A stretch of DNA of 64,000 nucleotides from Unio delphinus (Eukaryota; Mollusca; Bivalvia; Unionida; Unionidae): the NCBI GenBank assembly GCA_029339505.1, contig JAQISU010000155.1:21792001-21856000 (forward strand). Direction: 5' to 3'. Both the position numbers and the translations under genes were made by a program. Shown here one piece after another: positions 13,172-38,490 of this stretch. Numbering within the stretch: position 1 is the first letter of the stretch; the number at the start of each line of letters is the position of its first letter. The notes below the pieces were generated by a model, which made no database searches, had not been told where the DNA came from, and was given only the letters and a program-made list of their open reading frames with translations.

Positions 13172-13507
13172 GATAAAGTGTGGAGCTAGGATTTCATATA
13201 AATACATGTATATGATAAAGTGTGGAGCTAGGATTTCATATAAATACATGTATATGATAAAGTGTGGAGCTAAGATTTCATATAAATACATGTATATGAT
13301 AAAGTGTGGAGCTAGGATTTTATATAAATACATGTATATGATAAAGTGTGGAGCTAGGATTTCATATAAATACATGTACATGATAAAGTGAGAAGCTAGG
13401 ATTTCATCTAAATACATATAGATGATAAAGTGTGGACCTAGGATTTAATCTAAATACATATATATGATAAAGTGTGGACCTAGGATTTCATCTAAATACA
13501 TGTATAT
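13172..13507. repeat. 42-bp minisatellite, 8 units
   Basis: Units start GATAAAGTGTGGAGCTAGGA at 13172, 13214, and so on to 13466. The last three units share distinct changes (GTGAGAAGC or GTGGACC, ATCTAAATACATA). The unit length is a multiple of three, which makes long open frames on both strands; these are not considered genes. Confidence 0.95.
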
Positions 13508-13959
13508 AAAGTAGTTATAAAATGATAGCCTAGAATGATTTCCCTTGACTTTGACATTAACCTTGGGAACACAGTATGACTAAGTTTGACATGATCAAGT
13601 CCGGATATACAGCAGTCTAGAGTTACATAAAATTACAATAATTGGTCCAAATGTTATACCTATAAATTTACAGGGGTCACTGATTTATATTTTACCTGAC
13701 TGTGACATTAAGCTTGAAACAGAAGCCATGATTATGTTATTTCTAACTATGAGATACAACTGGTTTAATGCTTAGTTAAATATATCCAGTAGTTTAAAAG
13801 TTGTTCTCCAGAAAATGTACAAAATGACATAAGTGTATTTTCTTTTGCCTCCTAATGAAGTTAACCTAATTGCCCCGGTTCCTGGTATGTGACACCGTTT
13901 ACTTATTATACAGGTATAGTTTTATGAAATCTTTCCAGCTCTAACAAATTCATGAGTTG

Positions 13960-15031
13960 GACTAGCAAAAGTTAACGGAAGGATGTATAATGTGTTGACA
14001 TATATGCTTGATTTAGGACTAGCAAAAGTTAACGGAAGGATGTATAATGTGTTGACATATATGCTTGATTTAGGACTAGCAAAAGTTAACGGAAGGATGT
14101 ACAATGTGTTGACATATATGCTTGATTTAGGACTAGCAAAAGTTAACGGAAGGATGTACAATGTGTTGACATATATGTTTCATTTAGGACTAGCAAAAGT
14201 TAACGGAAGGATGTACAATGTGTTGACATATATGTTTCATTTAGGACTAGCAAAAGTTAACGGAAGGATGTACAATGTGTTGACATATATGTTTCATTTA
14301 GGACTAGCAAAAGTTAACGGAAGGATGTACAATGTGTTGACATATATGTTTCATTTAGGACTAGCAAAAGTTAACGGAAGGATGTACCATGTGTTGACAT
14401 ATATGTTTCATTTAGGACTAGCAAAAGTTAACGGAAGGATGTACAATGTGTTGACATATATGCTTCATTTAGGACTAGCAAAAGTTAACGGAAGGATGTA
14501 CAATGTGTTGACATATATGCTTCATTTAGGACTAGCAAAAGTTAACGGAAGGATGTACAATGTGTTGACATATATGCTTCATTTAGGACTAGCAAAAGTT
14601 AACGGAAGGATGTACAATGTGTTGACATATATGCTTCATTTAGGACTAGCAAAAGTTAACGGAAGGATGTACAATGTGTTGACATATATGTTTCATTTAG
14701 GACTAGCAAAAGTTAACGGAAGGATGTACAATGTGTTGACATATATGTTTCATTTAGGACTAGCAAAAGTTAACGGAAGGATGTACAATGTGTTTACATA
14801 TATGTTTCATTTAGGACTAGCAAAAGTTAACGGAAGGATGTACAATGTTTTGACATATATGTTTCATTTAGGACTAGCAAAAGTTAACGGAAGGATGTAC
14901 AATGTTTCATTTAGGACTAGCAAAAGTTAACGGAAGGATGTATAATGTGTTGACATATATGTTTCATTTAGGACTAGCAAAAGTTAACGGAAGGATGTAT
15001 AATGTGTTGACATATATGTTTCATTTAGGAC
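13960..15031. repeat. 57-bp minisatellite, 19 units
   Basis: Units start GACTAGCAAAAGTTAACGGA at 13960 and recur exactly every 57 bp through 14872. One 43-bp unit follows (14872-14914, 14 bp deleted), then two full-length units. Variants at three positions (CTTGATTT, TTTCATTT, CTTCATTT) occur in consecutive blocks, showing growth by block duplication. The unit encodes a 19-residue repeat on the plus strand (GLAKVNGRMYNVLTYMFHL) until the 14-bp deletion shifts the frame. No start context, splice sites or neighbouring gene supports coding. Confidence 0.95.
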
Positions 15032-18000
15032 TGTTGTAAGTCAGTAGTCATGTCATAATCTAACATGATAAAACAAGTATTCCTGGTTTGACCATGGCAT
15101 TCAGAAATTACAGTATGTAACATAATTTCTATGATAGGATATATGCATTCAGGGCCGACATTTCGCCGATTGGACCGCTTTGGCCTAATCGAAGCTCCGT
15201 TCTCAGCGTTATATTTCAAAATTTAGGTTAGACATGGTAAGAAATATTGTGTATTAGCACATAACTGTAACTTGTGAATGTCACAAAATGTTTAGATGTA
15301 ACACTGCACAGTACTGTATAATACTTTATCGGGGGGGGGGGGGGTAAACCGGGCCGGGTAAGAAGGATTGTACCCAACAACACTTTCTAAGTTTAACAAA
15401 GAATTTGTTTTCTTTGAACAAGAATTTGGAGAGGGCCTGGTGTTTCTTACCCCCACGGCCCATGATCGCTCTCTATGGTTCTGACTATATACATCCATGA
15501 CAGTACATGTGTCTAAAGTCGAGATGATCTTGTGAGTTGTACAGGTCACATTTTTTAAACGATGTCATGGACTCCCGGTTCTCGAGAAAACACATCTTCC
15601 AATGACGTCACGACAACACTAGTTTACACTGATCAACGCTGATTCAGAATAACAATTGTGAAATGAAACAAAGATAAGTACCACGATACATTTAATTTAT
15701 TGATTTTCTTTTTTTTATTCTTCAATAAATCAATAATGGGAAAATATCCAAATTTGGATAGTGAATCGCATGATAGTAGCAGAGACGCATCTTTAGCAAG
15801 TGATCACTTCAGTTCTATACCTATGTCAACTATATTTAGAGTATCAAAAAATCAAAATATCGCATGAAAAATATGAACATAGAAATGCTGCAAATATTGA
15901 ATTTAAAAGAGCTGGATAGGATGAGGATAACGTCCCTTGCTAAAATGAAATTATATATTAAAATAATGATTATTGTCATTATGTAGTGAAGAAAATAAAT
16001 ATTGAATTGTCAATTTTCCTTTTGATTTTCTTCATACTTTGATGTTCTAGTAGTTCTAATACTTAAAATACGCGCAAGAAGGATTCTCTAAGCTGGACAA
16101 TATTGAAATCGCAACTGTCACTTGAAGGAAGTACTCTCATGAAGCTTGTTTTGGAGAAATAAGTACTCTAATTACAGCCAACTTTGTCATTCATACATTA
16201 CTATACTACATCAATCGTACATGATGTTATGGGTCATTCAAATAAGCTGTAATCGTTCAGTTAAGACACAATATTTATTAACTTTTTATTTTATGTTTAG
16301 AACTCCAATCCATCCTGTTGTTTGCTGAAATTGTGCAGAATGGAAGTTACCCTTATCATAGGGATGGACCAGCATTATAAAAATATTACGCATTACAGAG
16401 ATTTTAAAATTAATGTCACAGGCTCAACTAGCCGTGAAATATTTAGTAAAATTAGACATTCAAAAATTGAAATGTTTGTAACTGTGAATATGTTTCAATC
16501 TTGGCAGCGACATGGAAGTTAAGAAAATATATTTGTATCGGATGTTATCAGTAAAGTGGAACCACTATGTTATGTATATCTATATTATGTGTTTCGTTAT
16601 TTATTCGTGAATTGTAATCGTAAAGTGTCATTTTGTGAACATATTATATATCAACCGGATGGGGAATTTACAATTTTAATTTTGATAAACATGTTTATGT
16701 TGTATTTTAACCTTGGAAGATGTCGAAGTAATGTTGTTGATGAAGGTGATTCGATTTGATTTCAGCTTAGTGTTCCCCCCCCCCCATCTTGGAAATTCTG
16801 GCCCATCTGATTTCTGATTGGTCGGCTTCTAAAAGACATGACCTTGTTGACAAGTCGAAATGTTTTGGAAATGAACTTATGCACCCTCAAACTGGCATTT
16901 AAAAATATGTCAGAAATCTTTTTATATATAAAAAAGTAGGTAACAACATTATTTATTCATATCTTCAACATATGTAATGCAGACCGTCATTTAGCAGTGT
17001 TCAATTTTTTTTTTAGAGGATTTATTTATTTCAGTTGTTCATTCGAATTGCGACGTGCTCATAAATTCTTACACTAAATAATTATTTTGGAATTATTCTG
17101 AATTCAATTAAAGATATTTTAGATTATTAGAATATCAACACTATTCAAGTTTATTAGCACATCAAAACAATAGGTTGGACTTCATGTGGAATAACACTGA
17201 AACTCATTTGGAATACTCTATACTTTCGGGGTTGTGATATAATTTTTTTAGGACTATTTCGAATTTAAATCACAATACTTAAAATTACTTGAAATTTTCA
17301 CTTGATACTCAATGGATATGATTTTGTCTGTTGCACTTGACAAAAAAGGTTTTGGTTTTAGCTCGGTTCTGTTACTTACTTTAAAATAATAGAATATGAT
17401 CGTAACAATTACAACCACATCTTTGTGGCATTGTAGCACCATTCTTCTGACTAGAAAGAATAAACAAGAGGAAAACACTAATGATTATTGACTTATTATA
17501 TCCTTAGATTATTATGCATTGAAATCTGTGTAGCTAAACTTCATGAATGAAAGTATTCTTAAAGACCATAACTAGAGCTAAAATATTAATTGATTATAGT
17601 CAGCATTGCATTATTATATCTTCACAGATATTTCACGTAAATTTACATATGTACATGTACAAGCACAGTTTTAATAGCCACTTAAACAGCTCTGACTCAT
17701 GAAAAATAGATCCATACATTTTCAGCTTATCTTCTTTTTTCGCTCATTGTAAAATAATTATAAATAAACATGACCAGTTATACATTAGTTTTCATCACGA
17801 AATATAATAAAATCAGCATTTTATTCAAGCAATATTGAATAGGTCATAAGGTAATGACTTCTTCCGAATGAAGAGCATACAGACGTAATCAGTGGATGGT
17901 GATTACCAATCAAATGTAAACTTGTTTTATAAGATCACATTTGTTTTCATATAAAACACAAGGAAATAGAAAGAAAGAATATAATTTGAAAACAAGCTTC

Positions 18001-18325
18001 AAACATTAAGAATGGGACTGAAACATATGGCATAGTTGAAACAGATTTAATATAAAAGTTGTGAAAATATTCAACGATGAAGTGTTATCAATTTTTTTTG
18101 TAACCGTATTGATAACATAATTATCAAAATGTCTTAAATATAAGACACGAAATAATTTATATTGTAAAGAGTTGTACTTCACCCTCTGTATAGTTTTGTT
18201 TCAGTGTTAAATAAAAAGGACAGAATAAACATTTTTTTAAACTTTCTTACAGACACCCGTCTGCTGCTTAAATACACAGGACATGCAAAGCTGTAATAAC
18301 GCACTGCAAAATGACCACTATCAGG
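15032..18325. other. Downstream flank of gene A
   Basis: No gene recognised. Contains the segment at 16321-16380 that has relatives at 39.6 kb and 53.5 kb, and the AACATAATTATCAAAATGT segment at 18114-18132 shared with flanks of gene B cassette exons. Short frames at 15.2-15.5, 16.1-16.8 and 17.3 kb lack support. Confidence 0.55.
15331..15344 (+). repeat. Poly(G) tract
   Basis: 14 consecutive G. Other homopurine/homopyrimidine runs lie at about 16776-16785 (C), 22198-22207 (C) and 23125-23133 (G). Confidence 0.9.
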
Positions 18326-32562
<14,237 letters not shown>

Positions 32563-32856
32563 TTTGTTGTCACAGCGGTTATTTGTCTCTTATAGATTAA
32601 TAGTTTTGTACTCTGATCTTCTTTTCAGATGATGTAGTACTTATCACTTGGCAATATAACATCCAGGGGTTTGACCGTTAATTATATAACTATATTTTAA
32701 AAAGTGCTGCGAAGAAAATTGCGTCTCATCCAACCAACTTTAATTTTAAAACTGAGTACCAAAACTGTAGCAGATCGACTGTGTGATTACAAACATATGT
32801 TTTGCTTACAAAAATAATAGAAAAAGATCAGGTTATCCTTCGAGATCTAAGAAAAA

Positions 32857-32913
32857 GATCAGGTTATTCTTCGAGACCATTAGATCTATTCAGTCTGTTA
32901 TATATATTCACAC
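32857..32913 (-). promoter_or_regulatory. Segment shared upstream of both gene starts (gene A copy)
   Basis: About 300 bp upstream of the gene A ATG. The plus text GATCAGGTTATTCTTCGAGA, then CCATTAGATCTATTCAGTCT, aligns with 63767-63832, which is about 430 bp upstream of the gene B ATG. It could hold promoter elements, or simply be residual homology from the gene duplication. A partial copy of its first part is repeated just beside it at 32824-32847. Confidence 0.4.
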
Positions 32914-32979
32914 AATCAGTTTAGGCCTTCATACATAATTATAAGCTTTTATGGCTCTAAGGCATTACAAATTGGGTAG

Positions 32980-32981
<2 letters not shown>

Positions 32982-33073
<92 letters not shown>
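32982..33073. repeat. (AT)n microsatellite upstream of gene A
   Basis: About 46 units, roughly 420-510 bp upstream of the gene A start codon, just beyond the segment conserved between the paralogues. Confidence 0.95.
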
Positions 33074-33076
<3 letters not shown>

Positions 33077-33352
33077 ATAGTATCTTCCACATGATTTGTC
33101 ACATTGCCATACTTCTCAAAAGAAAAGAACTAACGCAAATTATTTGTATTATTTAGTATAAGAGCCATTGCATGCTTGCTTGCTTTTGTTCAATAAACTG
33201 GAAAACTTGTAATAAACGTCTATGGTACTAAACATTATCGATACCATATGCAGTCAATACAATCCAATGTAAACGTTTTGTTTCCGTGCCATTACATCCA
33301 ACGTTAGGTATTATATCTACATTTATCTCGATCCATGTTCTCCGCATGATTC

Positions 33353-33405
<53 letters not shown>

Positions 33406-35600
33406 GAGGAGGAGGACTTTGTATAGCGCCTAATCTTTAGAAGCTTAAAGCGCTTTACAGCATCTATAATAATATGACTACACTATAGAAAAACAAATAA
33501 CAAAAAACATGAAATTGGAGAACATAAAAACATGCTGAAAGCATATACGATACAAAACATTATTAGGTCTCTAAGTTAGTTTCTGCAGTCGAAAAAGGTG
33601 AGTTTTAAGAGCACTCTGTTTTTGTGTCTCATTTCAATAGGCAATTTGTTCCACATCGCCGGGCACTGATATACAAAATAACGTTGTCCATATGACTTTG
33701 TTTGCCTAGTTGGAACAATGAGTATACGATTGTCAGAAGAGTACGTATCTTGCTGGTGTATTCACATGGGTGAGGCCGGATTCTTAATGTTGGACTGGAG
33801 TCTGTCAGTGTGAAACATAGCATAGAGAAAAAAATTGTGTTTGATTCTATATCAAATTGATACCCAGTATAGTGTACAGAGCAGTGGTGAGGTGTGTTCT
33901 GATCGAGGTACTCTAAAGATGATCTGATCAGCTGTGTTATGAACATTTTGAAGTTTCTGGAGTAGATATTGTGACGAACCAGACAGAATTGAGTTACAAT
34001 AGTCCAGTCTTGAAAGTACTTATGAACACACAAGTGTTTTAGTGGCATCAACTGAAAGATATTAGCGAATAGAACTGATACGTCTCAGTCCATGATATGC
34101 AGCCTTGCATATGTTCATGCCATGTTGGTGCAATGTGAGAGTACTGTCGAGAGTAACACCTAGGTTTCGTACTGACTGTGAGAATTGAATGTTGGTGTTG
34201 CTGATATTTATTGTCTGAGGTAAAGGCTGTGAATGAGAAAATCTTTGTGTTGTGATCAGAATAGCCTCAGTTTTATCATCATTCATCTGCAGCTTGTTAC
34301 ATGTCATCCAATATTTCACATCCGAAATGCACATCTCTACTCCATGGATCAACTTCATTTGGGTGGCTAGACTTCATCAGTGTACAATTGGTGAGACACT
34401 GGGTGATGATCTATGATACTTGAGAGCGGATGAGTGTATAGAATGAAGATAACAGTTCCAAGAACAGACCCCTGTGGAAGACCACAACATAGATCAACTG
34501 GGCCGGAATGTATACCATTCGCAGGTACAATTTGTGTCATGTTCACTAAGTAGGACTTGAACCACTGTAAGGCTATATTCTGAATGCCAAATACATGCTA
34601 GAGACGGTGAAGTAATTTATCATGGTCTATTACGTCAAATGATGCAGACAAATGAAGGAGGGTGATGACTGTAATCTTTCCACTATCCAAAGCGGATAGA
34701 ATGTCATTAAATACTTTCAAAAGAGTAGTTTCCGTACTGTGGCAAGGGCGATATGCAGACTGTACATTGCAAAAAAGACTGTTTGAATTTAAATGAGATA
34801 CAAGTTGGGTAGGAACAACATTTTATAAGATTTTTTTTATATGAATGGGAGATTAGAAACTGGGCGGTAGTTCTTTAAATCGTTATGGTCAAGTGTTGAT
34901 TTCTTCAGCAGAGGCTTTACGATGGCAGTTTTAATAAATGATGGGAATTCCCCCGATGAGAGAGATATTAATAATATCAGTAGGTGAAGGCAATATTGGG
35001 TCTAAGCACTCAAGCAGCAGTGATGATGGAATTGGATCAAGTTCCCAAGACATTGGTGCACTCTTCACCACGATTGTCCGTACTAAATCAATAGAGACAG
35101 GTTCAAATGCTCCTAATGGTTGTGGCTAAAATTATGTATCATAACTGTATTGTGACGAGTCAATGAAATTGTGTTGTCAAGCGAATCTCTAATGGTTTGT
35201 ACTTTGTCATGGAAGAAATTTGCAAATAGGTCCGGAAGGTCTACTGAAGAGAAGGTAGTTGGAAGTTGTGTACATTTGTTCCTTGACATTAGTTTCTTAG
35301 TTATCTCGAATAGCTCTTTGCAGCTGGAACTCTCCGTGATCTTAGTATTGTAGTGGGATGATTTGGCTAAATGGACTTTGTTTGTGACGTTCTTCTTAGC
35401 GGCTTCATAGATTTGTTTATGATTAGTGAGTCTTGTGGAAAGCCAAAGTCTCTCTGCTTTTCGGCGATGTCTTTTAGTAGTGCGAAGCTGGTCCCTAACA
35501 CTGCTATACCTTAAATAACACCTTTTTTTTATTGATACTCTGCATTTAGTGGCTGGGGCATGTTTTTCAAGAAATGAACGCAGTCAGTTATCGAGTTGTT
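33353..35600 (-). mobile_element. L2/CR1-like LINE, 5'-truncated, between genes A and B
   Basis: Minus-strand RT marks include GLPQGSVLG (about 34455-34481) and a C-terminal RT/thumb segment, CISDVKYWMTCNKLQMNDDK followed by VRNLGVTLDSTLTLHQH (34062-34358). Further degenerate RT lies upstream of these, to about 35.6 kb. The 3' end carries a GCGCTATACAAAG-type stem (complement of 33418-33430) and an (ATT)n tail, both typical of L2/CR1-clade LINEs. Several frameshifts; not functional. Confidence 0.8.
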
Positions 35601-36675
35601 CTGCTGTAGGATGTTAATAATACTTTTTGTATTCCACACTAGCGAAAAGATTGTCACTTGTATTCAAGTGAATGTATTTTCAAATACTTATTTTATTGCA
35701 TATCTCCTTCACTTTAGCATTTTTGTCTGTAAAGCTCACAAACCTGCTTATAATGCAGAGTCTAGTATGCGTCACTCATGTATATAGATAAAGCAAAACT
35801 AGGTTGCTATTTGATTAACACTAGCAATCAGAATTAAAATTAGAAAATGAAAACTTGATATATCACTTGTGTTATTGTTAGGAAACACATTTTGAATCAT
35901 TGTCATGGATATCATATATTTTAATATATTTTAAATGGAATTTTCTTTTTAAAAAAAGAAATTTCTAATTGAATAATATAGTGTATGATGAAATATTGAT
36001 ACATGCAATAAGGTAGCAACCAATATGAAATAAAAGAAATCTTGTTATGTGAAATTTGTGTTTTCATTTTAAATTTTTTGGGCAGTTTCCATGTAATCAT
36101 CACAAACATGGTATACTGTCTAGTCAAAGTGAAAATGAATCAGTTGACTGTCATATTGATGTCTTTGAGTGCTTACATGAGAACTTTAGTTAATGCTTAC
36201 CCAGTGGCTGTTCAGGGACAACTGTTGAAAACTTAACAATCCTTCAAGATAATGACATAAGCTAATTAATGAATTTACCTTCTTTCTTGTTATAATAATC
36301 TACCAAAACAAACTTCAAAATTGTTCCCTTTGGCTAATCTGTGGACTGTTATTCACATTTGGCACTGATACTTTTCTATGTTGCTTTCTATCCAGATATT
36401 CCATGACAGTGAAGATGCCATATGCTGCCTTTGTTTTTTTTATAGAACAGATAAGATAATCATTTCCATTTGTTATTTACAAACAGGTGGTGACATTTAT
36501 ATGGCTACTTTGAAGGTATAACTAGTGCAACCATATTGATAAAGCTTTGGTTCATTTGTGTTTGCTTCTGATGATTACTTGTGATTTGATACTGAGAGGA
36601 AGGCAACCAAAAACTTTACTGATGCACAAATTTGTGAATAGTGCTTCACAACTTGATTTTTATTAAAGTTTGTCG

Positions 36676-36678
<3 letters not shown>

Positions 36679-36718
<40 letters not shown>

Positions 36719-36780
36719 CTTTAGAAGCGCTAAGTGCTTTACAACATCAATAATGATATGACTACAAAAAACAAAACAAA
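36679..36780 (-). mobile_element. Short L2/CR1-like LINE 3' end
   Basis: (AAT)n tract at 36679-36717 followed by CTTTAGAAGCGCTAAGTGCT and the ACAACATCAATAATGATATG block that is also present in the 33.4 kb and 36.9 kb copies. Only the terminal ~100 bp is present. Confidence 0.65.
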
Positions 36781-36850
36781 ACTCTGTCAGTGAATAATGT
36801 GTTAATAATGTCCTGGAAGTTAGACTAAACAACTATCAAGGTTTGCAAAA

Positions 36851-36851
<1 letters not shown>

Positions 36852-36895
<44 letters not shown>

Positions 36896-37320
36896 TATAA
36901 TAATAATGAGGACTTTGTATAGCGCATAATCTGTAGAAGCTCTAAGCGCTTTACAACATCTAAATTGATATGACTACAAAAACACCATGAAATTGAAAAC
37001 ATACAAAATGCTGAAAATATTTAAGGTAGTTAACATTATTAGGTCTTTAAGTTTGTTCCTGAAGTCGAAAAAGGTGAGTTTTAAGAGCACTCTTCAAGGT
37101 GATCAATGTGTCTTTGTATCTAATGTCAATGAGCAATTCATTCCACATTGCTGGTCTTTGAATGCAAAAGAACATTGTGATTACGACTTAGCTTTCATAG
37201 TGGGAATGATGAGTACACAATTGTCAGAAGAGGAGTGTAAGTATCTTGCTGGTGTATACACATGGGTGATGCCAGATATGTATGTTGGACTGGAGTCTGT
37301 CAGTGAAACATAGTTCAGAT
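36852..37320 (-). mobile_element. L2/CR1-like LINE 3' fragment
   Basis: (AAT)n at 36852-36905, then GAGGACTTTGTATAGCGCAT and about 400 bp of LINE 3' region corresponding to 33410-33830. The 108-codon plus-strand frame here is the antisense of the LINE C-terminus, not a gene. A GATGATGATGATG run follows at about 37350. Confidence 0.7.
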
Positions 37321-37914
37321 AACATGTAATCTTCCGTGGAAGGAAATAAAGATGATGATGATGACCTCATTTAACACCTTGCCATTACAACAAAAGAATT
37401 GAATTGAGACCTATATTATATATTGTACAGGTTGTTGTTACGTTCTTGCGTTTTCCTCATGACACAAAATGTGTTTCGTCCTGCATCTATATTATTCTAC
37501 CTATAATCACGAAACTTCGCGAGGAGATGCATTTTAATATGTAGTACACATTGTGCAAAAAGAGGTACTTGTGACCTATATTTCATGTTTTCTGCGAGTT
37601 TGTTGAAATGTTGTCTTTTAAGTTCATTTACTGAGTGCTTATTATGCTAACATTATACAACTTAAAAATCATAGGCATCTCTGTCATCATTACGCCCTCA
37701 CAACCTACGATGTCACAGTGGCCTGTATTTGTATTCTTTACTGATGGAGTCCATGTGTTTACGTTCATCACTGTATATTATTTATTAAATTTAATTAAAA
37801 GTAAGAACGTCTCCAACTAATTATCTTAAAGTTGAAACATATACTGGAATTCTTTAGCTGACATTATACATTCATTCTTTTGTTATTTAGTTATTTAACT
37901 GTTTATTTCACTGT

Positions 37915-38182
37915 TTTCAGCTAGATTCTGATCTTCTGTTTTCCCTTCTGAGTTCGGTTGTTTCTTGTTTTTTCGTTGTCTTCAAGTGGCTCTTACCATT
38001 CCTTGATTGTTCGAAGGCTCTAATTTCACATCGCGTCTCATGTCTAACTTTTTCTTGACTCGGCAGATGTATTATTTCCCCCATTGATGGCATATCAGGA
38101 GTTTATAATCAGTTTCTTGACTTAACCTTTGGCTGACATCATAATCCAGGTTGCTTTAAATTCCATCCTCTGAAGCTATTTA
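37915..38182 (-). pseudogene. Decayed, internally deleted coiled-coil exon relic between the genes
   Basis: Plus-strand text at 38010-38050 (CCTTGATTGTTCGAAGGCTC, then TCACATCGCGTCTCATGTCT) and at 38120-38180 (CCTTTGGCTGACATCATAATC, then CCATCCTCTGAAGCTATTTAAA) aligns with two separated parts of exon 3, including its acceptor end. It lies downstream of gene B's last exon and upstream of gene A. It abuts a 79-bp minisatellite whose unit resembles intron sequence upstream of exon 3. Confidence 0.5.
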
Positions 38183-38490
38183 AACTACGGATATGACAAG
38201 AGCACTCCAAACATTAATTGACTGTGTGATTATTCTATAGATATGAAATATGAAACTATTTAACTACGGATATGACAAGAGCACTCCAAACAATGATTGA
38301 CTGTGTGATTATTCTATAGATATGAAATATGAAACTATTTAACTACGGATATGACAAGAGCACTCCAAACAATGATTGACTGTGTGATTATTCTATAAAT
38401 ATGAAATATGAAACTATTTAACTACGGATATGACAAGAGCACTCCAAACAATGATTGACTGTGTGATTATTCTATAGATATGAAATATGA
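38172..38490. repeat. 79-bp minisatellite, about 4 units
   Basis: Units begin GAAACTATTTAACTACGGAT at 38252, 38331 and 38410; a first unit with small differences starts at 38172. It abuts the exon-3 relic, and its ACTCCAAACA text also occurs in the gene A intron just upstream of exon 3 (about 25500-25510), so the unit derives from duplicated gene intron. Confidence 0.92.

Noticed and set aside
13151..13417. 88-codon minus frame with YLYEILAPHF repeats
   Set aside because: Artefact of the 42-bp minisatellite.
13983..14930. 315-codon repeat protein frame
   Set aside because: Produced by a 57-bp minisatellite with unit length divisible by three; the opposite strand is open too, and no exon context exists.
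36987..37313. 108-codon plus frame
   Set aside because: Antisense of an L2/CR1-like LINE 3' fragment; the same antisense text occurs at 33.6-33.8 kb.
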